From Spirochaetota bacterium (lineage in GTDB: Bacteria; Spirochaetota; GWB1-36-13; JAKPDD01): DNA of 64,000 bases. A program made the translations under genes and the position numbers. Location of the stretch: positions 70,516 through 134,515 of the forward strand of contig JAKPDD010000043.1 of NCBI GenBank assembly GCA_029552945.1, written 5' to 3'. Shown here piece after piece: positions 55,660-64,000 of this stretch. The notes under the pieces were generated by a model. It searched no databases, was not told where the DNA came from, and worked only from the letters and a program-made list of their open reading frames with translations. The first letter of the stretch is position 1, and each line of letters opens with the position of its first letter.

Positions 55660-57548
55660 TGAAGAAAAAAATTTTACTAATAGAATTTTTAATTTTAATT
55701 GGTGTAACATTATTTTCAATTGAAATAAGAGAGTTTAAACCAAAGACTTTTAATCTAAAAATAGACTCAAAAGAGGAATTGATTTTTAAAAACGAACTAC
55801 CTCTACTTGATAGTGCTTTAGTTATATCTGGAGTTCCTATAGGACTTTTGCCAGACTATAAGGCAAAATTAGAGTCTATTTTTAATTCAATAATAAAAGA
55901 GACTGAAGGACTTGAAAGCTACAAGAAATTAGATAAAGTTTTACAGTTGCTTCATGAAAAACTCTTTAAAAATTACAAAGAGAATGTTACAAGTTTAAAG
56001 GAGACAGTTGATAAAGGTCTTTTTAATTGTGTAAGTTCAAGCTTTATATATAACCTTGTTGCAGAAAAACTTGGGTTCCAAACAAGGGGAATACTCTTAA
56101 AAGACCACATATTTACTCAAATAAATATAAATAATGAATGGATTGATGTTGAGACAACTGTAAAATTTGGATTTGACCCTGGTAAAAGGAAAGAAACTCA
56201 GGATGAGTTCACAAAACTTACAAGATTTGTTTATGTGCCACCATCCAAAAGAAGCGGTAAAGAAGAGATTGTAACGAATTGGGAGTATCTTTCCGTTTTA
56301 TATGCTAATATTGGGGTTGAGTTTCTCAATAGGAGAGAGTTTGATAATGCTCTATCATATTTTTTTAAAGCTGTTTTAATAAGAGATAATCTTAATGAGG
56401 CTGTCCATAATCTTAAGGCTGGATATATAACATATTCTATTTATAGGGCCGAAATAAAAGACTTTGAAAAGGCCGAAAATATTTTAAAAGAAATACTTAT
56501 AATATATCCTGATTTTAAAATTGCTAAGGATAATCTTAAGTCTATATATATTAATTGGGCTAATTATCTTTTTGATATTAAAAAATATGATGAGGGAATT
56601 GAGATAGTTGAGAAAAATAAAGATTATTTAACTTCTGAAGAGATAAAAAACTTTTATCTTGTATGGGCTCAAAACTTATATTTGGCAAAAAAATATTCTG
56701 AGGCTATAGGTGTTGTAAAAAAGTACTATAACAAGTATTCGGATAGTTCAGTATTGAAGTATATAAATGATCTTAAAGTTAATTATGTTGAAGAACTTAT
56801 AAAAAAAGGAGAAGATCCAACACCTGTTGTAGAGTCTATTGAAATTAATAGTGTTGATGAACTTGAGATAAGGTGTTATCTTTTTAACAAGGCAAAGAAG
56901 TCTAATTTATGTTTTAATGATATTAAGTCTTTTTTAAAAAAGGATTTTAATAATTCTGTTATAAAAATATTTACAAACGCATCATATAATTCTATTGACT
57001 CTGGTAAAATTGATTATGTTATTGATTTTATAAAATATCTTAATACAAATCATAAAAGTAGATCTGAATTAAAAGAATATTATGAAAAGGTTATAGAATA
57101 TTTAGGATTCTATTATTTTAAAAATGATCCTGAAAATGGTATTAATGTTTTAAAAAATCTTGGTAAAAATATACCTGAAGTTTTAACTTATGTCATAAAT
57201 TCTGCTTCAAAAATTCTTTATCAATCTAAATTATATCCTCTTTTGAATAAAAAAGAATATGATAAGGCTTATATATTGATTAAAAATAACTATCCAGAAT
57301 TGCCATCAGATTTTTTGAAAGATATTTACAAAAAACTTATAAGCGTTTATGCATCAGAACTTTATAAGTCTAAAAAATATGAAGAGTCTTATGAAGTTCT
57401 TCTTAATGGTATAAAAATATTTCCTGGTGATTCTTATATAAAGAAAAATTATAAAACTGTTGCTGAGACAATGCTTCAATTATATAAAAATGATAATATT
57501 AAGAGAAAAAATATAGAGGATGATATTAAAAAATATTATAAAGAATAA
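55659..57548 (+). CDS. Exported transglutaminase-like protein with TPR repeats
   Basis: 629 residues. A signal peptide (about 1-20) is followed by a transglutaminase-like domain whose triad is present: Cys124 in LFNCVSSSFIYNLV, His150 in LLKDHIFTQI, Asp163 in WIDVETT. From about 220 come TPR-like repeats (YANIGVEFLNRREFDNALSYF, YLVWAQNLYLAKKYSEAI and more) to the end. It may process or bind peptides in the periplasm. It is translationally coupled to phaC, an unexpected partner for a cytosolic polymer synthase. Confidence 0.83.
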   Translation: MKKKILLIEFLILIGVTLFSIEIREFKPKTFNLKIDSKEELIFKNELPLLDSALVISGVPIGLLPDYKAKLESIFNSIIKETEGLESYKKLDKVLQLLHEKLFKNYKENVTSLKETVDKGLFNCVSSSFIYNLVAEKLGFQTRGILLKDHIFTQININNEWIDVETTVKFGFDPGKRKETQDEFTKLTRFVYVPPSKRSGKEEIVTNWEYLSVLYANIGVEFLNRREFDNALSYFFKAVLIRDNLNEAVHNLKAGYITYSIYRAEIKDFEKAENILKEILIIYPDFKIAKDNLKSIYINWANYLFDIKKYDEGIEIVEKNKDYLTSEEIKNFYLVWAQNLYLAKKYSEAIGVVKKYYNKYSDSSVLKYINDLKVNYVEELIKKGEDPTPVVESIEINSVDELEIRCYLFNKAKKSNLCFNDIKSFLKKDFNNSVIKIFTNASYNSIDSGKIDYVIDFIKYLNTNHKSRSELKEYYEKVIEYLGFYYFKNDPENGINVLKNLGKNIPEVLTYVINSASKILYQSKLYPLLNKKEYDKAYILIKNNYPELPSDFLKDIYKKLISVYASELYKSKKYEESYEVLLNGIKIFPGDSYIKKNYKTVAETMLQLYKNDNIKRKNIEDDIKKYYKE

Positions 57549-57575
57549 TTTTTTTGTTTAATATAGGGTTAAAAA

Positions 57576-58319
57576 ATGAGAAAATATTTTCTTTTACTTT
57601 TAATTGCTATTTCTTTATTTATAAATAGAATCACTTATTCTTTTACATGGGCTGAAATTGAGGGTGGTATTGTCTATACCGGGTATAATGATGTTAGGAT
57701 ACCATCTGATAGTGGTACTATGTTTTCTCTTAAAGATGATATAAAATCAGATAACACTTTATTTTATAGGATTAGATTGGGTTATAATTTTGGAGCTAGT
57801 GAGTTTATTTTATTATTTGCACCTCTTAAGGTAGAAGGGGATGGAATAATAAATAAAAATATTTATTTTAATGGTAAAACTTTTTATTCATTTTCTTACT
57901 TGAAGTCTTTATTTAAGTTTAATTCATACAGATTTACATACAGATATGAGATCTATTCTGATAGTTCTATAATTTTAAAATTAGGTTTAACAGCTAAAAT
58001 AAGAGATGCTAAGATAAGACTTGAGGATAATACAGGAAATTCAGCAGAAAGATCAAATCTTGGTTTTGTTCCTTTAGTAAATCTCTTTTTTCAATTTTTT
58101 TTATTTAATAATTCTGGGGTAATTCTTGAGGGTGATGCTCTTGTAGCACCTCAAGGAAGAGCTGAAGACTTTTTTGTTGGTTTATTTTATAATATAAGTA
58201 AAGACTTTTCTTTTAAATTGGGATACAGGATGCTTGAAGGTGGCTCAGACGGTGGGGGTAATGTTTATACATTCAGTATGTTTAATTATTTAAGTTTATG
58301 TTTTACTTATAATTTTTAA
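57576..58319 (+). CDS. Predicted outer-membrane beta-barrel protein
   Basis: 247 residues. A signal peptide (about 1-22, ending TYSF) is followed by many amphipathic strands: WAEIEGGIVYTGYND, LFYRIRLGYNFGASEFILLFA, YRFTYRYEIYSDSS, FSFKLGYRMLEGGSDGGG. It ends LCFTYNF, with a terminal phenylalanine like other barrels. The GGSDGGG turn precedes the last strands. No family recognised. It lies 27 bp after the TPR gene and so is probably last in the PHA transcript. Confidence 0.75.
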   Translation: MRKYFLLLLIAISLFINRITYSFTWAEIEGGIVYTGYNDVRIPSDSGTMFSLKDDIKSDNTLFYRIRLGYNFGASEFILLFAPLKVEGDGIINKNIYFNGKTFYSFSYLKSLFKFNSYRFTYRYEIYSDSSIILKLGLTAKIRDAKIRLEDNTGNSAERSNLGFVPLVNLFFQFFLFNNSGVILEGDALVAPQGRAEDFFVGLFYNISKDFSFKLGYRMLEGGSDGGGNVYTFSMFNYLSLCFTYNF

Positions 58320-58476
58320 ATATTAGTTATTCATCTTTAAGTGGATAAAAAATTTTTATTTTAAATTTTGTATTTTCTGTTCTTTATTTAAAATTGTATT
58401 TAACTTTATAATAATTTTATACAACTAGAAGTCAGGTTATTAAATTTATTCTTAATAAAAACTTGTGGGGGATCTT

Positions 58477-59487
58477 ATGGCAAAAATAAAAATATTAGGT
58501 GTAGGTATGTATGCTCCAGGTGAGCCAATAGATAATATAGAACTGAAAAAAATAGCAGGTATAGAGTTTGATGATAAAAAAACTGAGGAAAAATTAGGGA
58601 TAAAAAAAAGACACATAGCAAAATTAAGGGGGATTGACGAGACCACAGCAGACTTTGCAACAAAAGCTGCTATTAATGCTATAAAAGATGCTGATATTGA
58701 CCCTATGGAGGTAGGTCTTTTTATAGTTGGTACCGATACACCTGAGTTTATATCACCTGCAACAAGCCTTATTGTTCAGGGAAGGATTCAGGGTGGTGAA
58801 AAGAGTAGTATGTCTTTTGATTGTTCTGCGTCATGTGCAAGTTTTGCTGTAGGTTTTGATGCAGCATCGAGAATACTTATGAGTAATAAAAACATAAAAT
58901 ATGCTGTTGTTATTGGTGTTTATAACATGCCATCTTTTGTAAGGGAGAAGGATGTTTTTGGCCTTTCAATATTTGCTGATGGGGCTGGTGCTTTTGTTTT
59001 GGGTAGGGCTGCTGATAATGAACCTTCAACTTATATTGATGGTGAGTTTTTAACTGATGGTACTCAATGGAACTTTATTGGGGTTTATGCTGGTGGAACA
59101 AGAAAGCCAATAACCCATGATATACTTGATAAAGGAGAATACGGACTCCAATTAATACAACCATTGCCTGGTGATAGGAACATAAAATTGTGGCCCCCTA
59201 TTGCTCAGAGACTTGTGAATAAATCTGGATTTGATATAAAAGAGATAGATCATTTTATATTTACTCAAATAAATAAATCAGTAATTGTAGAGGTTATGAA
59301 TGTTCTTGGAGTAGATATTTCAAAAACAACATTTGTAATGGATAGATATGGATATACAGGTTCTGGCTGTGTTCCGATGGCTTTTTATCATGCTGTTAAA
59401 GAGGGAAAGGTAAAAAGAGGAGATAAGGTTGTTTTTGTTGCATCAGGAGCAGGACTTGAAGTAGGATCGAATCTTTTTATCTATTAA
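58477..59487 (+). CDS. FabH-like (KAS III) thiolase-fold enzyme with altered His/Asn
   Basis: 336 residues with the KAS III fold. The active-site cysteine is Cys120 (FDCSASCASFAVGFD), but the histidine of the usual HQAN motif is Thr263 (FIFTQINKS) and the asparagine of GNTS is Tyr293 (RYGYTGSGC). With only Cys left, decarboxylative condensation is unlikely; acyl transfer or non-decarboxylative chemistry is possible. I recall other FabH relatives with a TQIN...GYTGS pattern, so this may be a defined subfamily. ATG 58477 follows GGGGG, preferred over an upstream GTG. It sits after the PHA genes. Confidence 0.85.
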   Translation: MAKIKILGVGMYAPGEPIDNIELKKIAGIEFDDKKTEEKLGIKKRHIAKLRGIDETTADFATKAAINAIKDADIDPMEVGLFIVGTDTPEFISPATSLIVQGRIQGGEKSSMSFDCSASCASFAVGFDAASRILMSNKNIKYAVVIGVYNMPSFVREKDVFGLSIFADGAGAFVLGRAADNEPSTYIDGEFLTDGTQWNFIGVYAGGTRKPITHDILDKGEYGLQLIQPLPGDRNIKLWPPIAQRLVNKSGFDIKEIDHFIFTQINKSVIVEVMNVLGVDISKTTFVMDRYGYTGSGCVPMAFYHAVKEGKVKRGDKVVFVASGAGLEVGSNLFIY

Positions 59488-59498
59488 AAAAGTAAAGT

Positions 59499-59524
59499 AG
59501 AAAAGGAGATAACCTCCTTTTCTT
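59499..59524. terminator. Bidirectional terminator between FabH-like and chemoreceptor genes
   Basis: AGAAAAGGAG (59499-59508) pairs perfectly with CTCCTTTTCT (59514-59523) around ATAAC. T- and A-rich flanks allow use on both strands by the convergent genes. Confidence 0.85.
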
Positions 59525-59555
59525 ATAATTTTTTTATTATTTATTTTTGAACAAT

Positions 59556-61310
59556 CTATTTATTACTTGCCACATAACCTGCTCTAAAACAACCCCAGTG
59601 TTTTCCAAATATATATATTGGTACTGAAATATCAGCGTTTTGTATTCCTGTATCTCTCATATATACCTGAAATAAAACCTCATCTGTGTTTTTTGCTGCT
59701 TTTAAACTCACAGGGTCATTGTATATTCTTTTATGTCTTGATACTGCAAGATCTTTCTGGTAATCACCAGTTTCTGGCTGACTTAGACTTTTTAAGTGAG
59801 TAGGTGTATAACCATTAGTGTCGGTTATAGCACATGCTAAAAATTGCTTTTTATATTTTATTGCTTCTCTTGTTAATATCTCTTTTGTCTCTTCCAGTAT
59901 TTCCTGAAGTTCGTTTTCTATTATAGTATCATATTTAGTATGGTATTTTTGAGGATTTGTATTTGGTATTATTATGTAGTTATTATCGAATATATCTTCT
60001 TTTTTTAATATTCCTTTATTAACCTTTGATTCAAATAATTGTATTATTTTACTTCTTTGTTTTTCTAGTGTATTTCTTACCAGGCTCTGGTAATTATCAA
60101 GTTCAAAGTTGTTAACATTTTTAACTATTTTTTCACCAGCATGTGTGATATCTTCGGCTGCTTTTGATAAAAATTCAAAGTCCTGCTTAAATTCAGATAT
60201 TGTCCTTTTTATGTCCTCTATTTTATTATTTACTTCAGTAATATCAGATACTTCTTTTGAGGCAATATTGTGTATTGCCTCAGTTGATTCTATTGAGTTC
60301 ATTATATATGTTGAAAGTGTATCAAAGTATTTTTTAAATATTTTTGTATTTTCTGTTACATTTGTAATTATTGTATTACTCTCTTCAAAAAGCTTCAAAC
60401 TTTGAGACATTTTTTCATTTAGTTCTTTTATATTCTTATGTATCCTCTGGCTTGCTTCTGCTGTTGTTGTTGAGAAAGACCTTATTTCTTGGGCAACAAT
60501 TTTAAAGCCTTTTCCTGCCTCTCCTGCTCTTGCTGCCTCTATTGATGCATTAATTGACAATACATTTGTTTTATTTGCCATTTCAGATATTGTAATAAGA
60601 ACTTTACCTGTTTCTGTTATGAATTTTTTCAGATCATCAAGATATGCATTGAAGGATTTTATAAAAAGGTCAAGTCTATTCACATTATTTAATGTATCCT
60701 GCATTATATGATTTCCTTGAATATATATATCTTTTGCTTTATCAGTCATTTCAAAAGCAGCTTTACTATTCTCTACTATCTCTTTAAATGATAGAAGGAG
60801 TTTCTGAATTATCTGAATTACATTGAGAGCATATTCTATCTGTTTTTCAGACTTATCTTTTGCTCTATTACTATAAAAGGTTATTTGTGCAGAGTATATT
60901 GATAGACTTTCAGTATTGTTTACTATCCATGATATTATTTCCTGCAGTGAGTCCAATATAAAATTAATATAATCTTCAATTGAAATTAGAAGCTCGTTTT
61001 TTTCATCTTTTTCTATTCTTTCTTTAAGATTAAACCTATTTTGTTTTATTATACTTTTTATAAAGTTTGTAATTCTATCTTCTTTTTCTTTTAGTTTATT
61101 TTTGTCTATTAAATTAGTTTCAAATATTCCACTATTTTTATTTATGTTTTTATCTTCAATCACTTTATCTTTTGATATAGAATAAAATATAAATAATCCT
61201 ATTATTAATAGATAGGATATTATGTAAAAGATAACTGAGTTTAATAAAGTTGATAGGATTGCAATTATTATAATTATAGAAAAAATAATATACCTATTAT
61301 TAAAAATCAT
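59556..61310 (-). CDS. Methyl-accepting chemotaxis protein with C-terminal cytosolic sensor domain
   Basis: 584 residues. Two adjacent N-terminal helices (about 5-45) have almost no periplasmic loop. The signalling domain at about 150-400 includes the receptor hairpin tip ANKTNVLSINASIEAARAGE in part (NVLSINASIEAARAGEAGKG). After it, the C-terminal ~130 residues form a domain I know from other receptors: DTNGYTPTH, SQPETGDYQKDL, HKRIYND, YMRDTG, SVPIYIFGKHWGCFRAGY. Sensing is therefore likely intracellular. The partner CheW is at 47087. Confidence 0.9.
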   Translation of the reverse strand: MIFNNRYIIFSIIIIIAILSTLLNSVIFYIISYLLIIGLFIFYSISKDKVIEDKNINKNSGIFETNLIDKNKLKEKEDRITNFIKSIIKQNRFNLKERIEKDEKNELLISIEDYINFILDSLQEIISWIVNNTESLSIYSAQITFYSNRAKDKSEKQIEYALNVIQIIQKLLLSFKEIVENSKAAFEMTDKAKDIYIQGNHIMQDTLNNVNRLDLFIKSFNAYLDDLKKFITETGKVLITISEMANKTNVLSINASIEAARAGEAGKGFKIVAQEIRSFSTTTAEASQRIHKNIKELNEKMSQSLKLFEESNTIITNVTENTKIFKKYFDTLSTYIMNSIESTEAIHNIASKEVSDITEVNNKIEDIKRTISEFKQDFEFLSKAAEDITHAGEKIVKNVNNFELDNYQSLVRNTLEKQRSKIIQLFESKVNKGILKKEDIFDNNYIIIPNTNPQKYHTKYDTIIENELQEILEETKEILTREAIKYKKQFLACAITDTNGYTPTHLKSLSQPETGDYQKDLAVSRHKRIYNDPVSLKAAKNTDEVLFQVYMRDTGIQNADISVPIYIFGKHWGCFRAGYVASNK

Positions 61311-61493
61311 TTTGATATATCCATTTTTTTATTGTTTAAATTTAAGTAATTATAATAATCGGAATAAGTTGTAGAATATTACAAAGTTTATTTCTTTTTA
61401 CTTCTCAAATCATATAAAAATTTTTTGAATACGGCCTAGTTTTAGTTAGAATTTTATATAATTAAATTATAAATTTAAGTAAAAAGGATAACA

Positions 61494-62267
61494 ATGAATA
61501 ATGATAATTTTATAATAAATAATAAAGTTTTTAATTCAAGGCTCTTAATTGGAACTGGTAAGTTTTCAAGTCCTAATATAATGAGGGATGCAATAGAGGC
61601 AAGTGGTTCTCAGATAGTTACTGTTGCATTAAGAAGGGTTGATCTTGAACATCCTGAAGATAATCTTTTAAATTATATTGACCCTATTAAATATCAATTA
61701 CTACCTAACACATCGGGTGCGAGAAACTCAATTGAAGCAGTAAGGCTTGCAAGACTTGGCAGAGCTGTTTCGGGTACAAACTGGATTAAATTAGAGGTTA
61801 TTCCCGACTTTAAAAATCTTCTTCCCGATCCATTTGAAACTTTTGAGGCTGCGAAAATACTTGTAAAAGAGGGCTTTGTTGTTTTACCTTATATTCAGGC
61901 TGATCCTATACTTGCAAAGAAGCTTGAAGAGATAGGCTGTGCTACAGTTATGCCTTTAGGTTCACCAATAGGTTCAAATAAGGGGATAAAAACCAGGGAA
62001 ATGATAGAGATAATAATAGAAGAATCTAATGTCCCAGTAATAGTTGATGCAGGAATAGGGACAGCATCAGATGCTGCAATAGCTATGGAACTTGGGGCTG
62101 ATGGTGTACTTGTTAATACTGCTATTGCAACCAGTAAAGACCCTGTTAAAATGGCTTTAGCTATGAGTCTTGCTGTAAGAGCTGGGCGTCTTGCATATCT
62201 TGCAGGTCGTCCACCATATAAAAAAGCTGAGGCTTCAAGCCCATTATTAGGGTTTTTGGAGGAGTAA
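61494..62267 (+). CDS. thiG: Thiazole synthase
   Basis: Forms the thiazole phosphate of thiamine from deoxyxylulose phosphate, ThiS-thiocarboxylate and dehydroglycine. 257 residues of TIM-barrel type: [12 protein letters not shown], the Schiff-base lysine in TNWIKLEVI near 102, [13 protein letters not shown] and [26 protein letters not shown] precedes ATG 61494. I see no TPP riboswitch upstream. First gene of thiG-Memo-thiS-birA. Confidence 0.97.
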   Translation: MNNDNFIINNKVFNSRLLIGTGKFSSPNIMRDAIEASGSQIVTVALRRVDLEHPEDNLLNYIDPIKYQLLPNTSGARNSIEAVRLARLGRAVSGTNWIKLEVIPDFKNLLPDPFETFEAAKILVKEGFVVLPYIQADPILAKKLEEIGCATVMPLGSPIGSNKGIKTREMIEIIIEESNVPVIVDAGIGTASDAAIAMELGADGVLVNTAIATSKDPVKMALAMSLAVRAGRLAYLAGRPPYKKAEASSPLLGFLEE

Positions 62268-63089
62268 ATGTATAAAATGAGGCTTACTTCTGGGTGGTAT
62301 CCTAAAGAAAAGAGAAAGTGTGAAGAAGAGATAAAAGAATTTTCTTCTTATTATCAGAATGTCCAGGGATATAAAAGGGGTGGGCTTGTTCCTCATGCAG
62401 GTTGGTTTTTCTGCGGGAAACTCATATGCGGTGTTATACAGATTTTAAAAAACAATAATCCGGATCCTGATCTAATATGTGTTATAGGTGGGCATCTTAC
62501 CTCAAACTCACCTGTCTTATATTTAGGATATAGTGAAGCTGAGACACCACTTGGTAACATAAAAATAGACAAAGTTGCAACTGAATGGATAACAGAGAGG
62601 CTTGAATTTAAGTGCCTTGAACCAAATAATGGTGATAATACTGTTGAAATAGTTCTACCTTTTGTTAAGTATTTTTTTCCAGATGTACCAATTATTGGTT
62701 TTAGAGCTCCTTCTTCTAAACTCTCTATTAAGCTTGGAAATATTATAAGAGATTATGCTGATAAAAATAACCTTAATCTTATAACCATAGGGGCAGCAGA
62801 TCTTACACATTATGGTCCTAACTATGATTTTATGCCTGCTGGTTTTGGAAAAAGTGGGATTGAATGGGCCAGAAATAATGATAAAAAACTTATTGACAGA
62901 ATATTATCTCTTGATGCAGAGTCTGTTCTTTCTCTTGCAAATAGTGAGTATTCATCATGTAGTCCTGGCCCTATAGCATCTCTAATTGAGTTTTCAAAAG
63001 AGAGTAAGCCTTTTTTACTTGACTACTATACAAGTTATGATATATATCCATCAGATAGTTTTGTTGGTTATGTAGGGATTCTATTTTAA
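62268..63089 (+). CDS. Memo-family protein (AmmeMemoRadiSam system protein B-like)
   Basis: 273 residues. Memo proteins have a fold like non-haem iron ring-cleaving dioxygenases. Conserved putative metal/active-site residues are seen: His in GLVPHAGWFFCG, His in VIGGHLTSNSP, LTHYGPNYDF and Cys in SSCSPGPIASL. The function is unsettled; in many prokaryotes the gene sits with an AMMECR1 and a radical SAM gene, absent here. Instead it begins at the base after the thiG stop and precedes thiS by 16 bp, so a link to thiazole synthesis should be considered. Confidence 0.9.
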   Translation: MYKMRLTSGWYPKEKRKCEEEIKEFSSYYQNVQGYKRGGLVPHAGWFFCGKLICGVIQILKNNNPDPDLICVIGGHLTSNSPVLYLGYSEAETPLGNIKIDKVATEWITERLEFKCLEPNNGDNTVEIVLPFVKYFFPDVPIIGFRAPSSKLSIKLGNIIRDYADKNNLNLITIGAADLTHYGPNYDFMPAGFGKSGIEWARNNDKKLIDRILSLDAESVLSLANSEYSSCSPGPIASLIEFSKESKPFLLDYYTSYDIYPSDSFVGYVGILF

Positions 63090-63105
63090 ATTAAAAGGGG
63101 CATTA

Positions 63106-63297
63106 ATGAATATTATTGTTAATGGGAAGAGATTTGAATTTGAAAAAGAGATAAATTTATCAGATTTGTTAATTTTTTTAAATATAGATGAAAAAAAGTG
63201 TGTAATTGAGTTAAACAAAGAGATAATAAAAGATTATAATATAAAACTTTCTAATGGTGATAAAATAGAGATCATCAGAATGGTAGGTGGGGGATGA
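63106..63297 (+). CDS. thiS: Sulfur carrier protein ThiS
   Basis: 63 residues of the ubiquitin-like sulfur carrier family: MNIIVNGKRFEF opening, NLSDLLIFLNI helix, VIELNKEII strand and the C-terminal RMVGGG tail whose last glycine becomes the thiocarboxylate. The AAAGGGG site precedes ATG 63106. The stop overlaps birA by 4 bp (ATGA). Confidence 0.95.
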   Translation: MNIIVNGKRFEFEKEINLSDLLIFLNIDEKKCVIELNKEIIKDYNIKLSNGDKIEIIRMVGGG

Positions 63298-64000
63298 GGA
63301 CAATATTTATTGATAGTGTTGATTCTACTAACGATTATCTTAAAAGAATTGTAGAAAAATATACTTATATATCTGATCTTTTAAGTGTTGTAGCCTATGA
63401 GCAAAAAAGTGGAAGGGGAAGGTTTGATAGAAAATGGATATCATCAATAGATTCTTTAACATTTTCTATTTTATTATCTTCTCTTGAAAATATGTATCAA
63501 GTTTCACTTGTTACGGCTAATTCACTTGTTATTACCTTAAAAAATTATGGGCTTAACAATGTTTATATAAAATGGCCTAATGATGTTTATTTGAATGATA
63601 AAAAGGTTTCAGGAATATTATTAGAAAATATTGGAAAATATGTTATTGTTGGAATAGGAATTAACGTTAATCAGTTGTCTTTTCCTGACGAGATTAAAAA
63701 CTCTATATCTATAAGGATTGCTAAGGGTGATGTTATTGATAAAGATATTTTTTATCATGACCTTGTGAAAAACTTTTTAAAGTGTTATAAAGAGTGGATA
63801 ATAAACCCTGCTGCCGCTATGTCTAAAATTAAAGAAAATATTGGATGGATTGGTAAAAAGGTTAAATTAGTTGGTATTGATAATAGTATAGAAGGTGTTA
63901 TTGAGGGAATTGATATAAATGGTTTTTTATTACTAAAAAAAGATGATGGGAATATTGCTAAGATAACTTCAGGAGAGATAAGTATTTGTTTGCAGGCATA
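63294..64000 (+). CDS. birA: Biotin--[acetyl-CoA-carboxylase] ligase, reaches the right edge
   Basis: 235 complete codons, and the window then ends in TA, so a stop may fall at the boundary. Ligase motifs are present: DSTNDYLKRI near 10-19, the ATP/biotin loop KSGRGRFDRKW near 39-49, KWPNDVYLNDKKVSGILLE in parts near 98-116, and the small C-terminal SH3-like domain (GWIGKKVKLVG). There is no N-terminal DNA-binding domain, so it is a group I enzyme that does not repress transcription. Its ATG overlaps the thiS stop. Confidence 0.93.
   Translation, partial: MRTIFIDSVDSTNDYLKRIVEKYTYISDLLSVVAYEQKSGRGRFDRKWISSIDSLTFSILLSSLENMYQVSLVTANSLVITLKNYGLNNVYIKWPNDVYLNDKKVSGILLENIGKYVIVGIGINVNQLSFPDEIKNSISIRIAKGDVIDKDIFYHDLVKNFLKCYKEWIINPAAAMSKIKENIGWIGKKVKLVGIDNSIEGVIEGIDINGFLLLKKDDGNIAKITSGEISICLQA

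Noticed and set aside
61311-61493. TPP riboswitch upstream of thiG
   Set aside because: No CUGAGA-type or other conserved TPP aptamer segments are present in this AT-rich leader.

Overview
This window is AT-rich, gene-dense bacterial chromosome with no tRNA, rRNA, CRISPR array, phage or intact insertion sequence that I can see. Lipoproteins, Sec signal peptides and beta-barrel-like proteins point to a cell with an outer membrane. Chemotaxis, c-di-GMP and Rsb-type regulators are plentiful, and a HydG-type radical SAM enzyme suggests an anaerobe. Several proteins look to me, from memory of the families, most like Spirochaetota: a 98-residue TPR-like protein, an ATPase-fold protein ending in a DGGNALCAAVEYWN block, a protein with an NADase-type glycan-binding domain, and a DUF115 protein. 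I have not confirmed this by search and do not name a genus.

Layout. 0-5 kb (minus strand): heat-shock operon grpE-dnaK-dnaJ running into a sigma-54 activator cut by the left edge. 5-8.5 kb (minus): serC-serA-leuB-like. 8.7-18.8 kb (mostly plus): uvrA, an acetate-type transporter, a degenerate HD-GYP protein, an SGNH esterase, then an envelope group (peptide-binding lipoprotein, NlpC/P60-like lipoprotein, SurA-N-like protein). 19-21.8 kb (minus): GAF-PP2C phosphatase and metallo-beta-lactamase-fold hydrolase. 22-32.6 kb: mraY, thpR, REC-HD-GYP, tlyA, a membrane-anchored Ser/Thr kinase, a Cache-GGDEF protein, then rpoN-hpf. 32.5-41.2 kb: argF with an orphan FecCD-type permease, TPR and lipoprotein genes, purC, a 33-codon ORF, trpS-DUF115 and an RsbW-like kinase. 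41.2-48.8 kb: envelope proteins including a gene split by one in-frame TGA, glyA-gpsA, PilZ-cheW and a second RsbW-like ATPase. 49-59.5 kb: a PHA-synthase-like protein, rpmB, a HydG-like radical SAM enzyme, and a polyhydroxyalkanoate operon (CBS, PhaE-like, PhaC, transglutaminase/TPR, barrel protein) followed by a variant FabH-like synthase. 59.5-64 kb: a chemoreceptor, then thiG-Memo-thiS-birA.

Themes. Sigma-54 appears three ways: rpoN, an NtrC-type activator at the end of the hsp operon, and a GG-N10-GC promoter-like element in front of grpE. Signalling proteins often show altered catalytic residues: HD-GYP with the HD histidine lost, GGDEF changed to EGGKF with its I-site kept, a transglutaminase fold without its cysteine, and a FabH-like enzyme without His/Asn. 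The most testable ideas are (a) a HydG homologue whose second C-terminal cluster cysteine is glycine, in a genome with thiG/thiS but no thiH or thiO beside them, so it may act as 2-iminoacetate synthase; (b) a PHA operon with a 10-bp inverted repeat over its promoter and unusual envelope partners; (c) a Memo-family gene inside a thiamine-thiazole operon; (d) the in-frame TGA gene; (e) a 33-codon ORF with a strong ribosome site sitting on a terminator.
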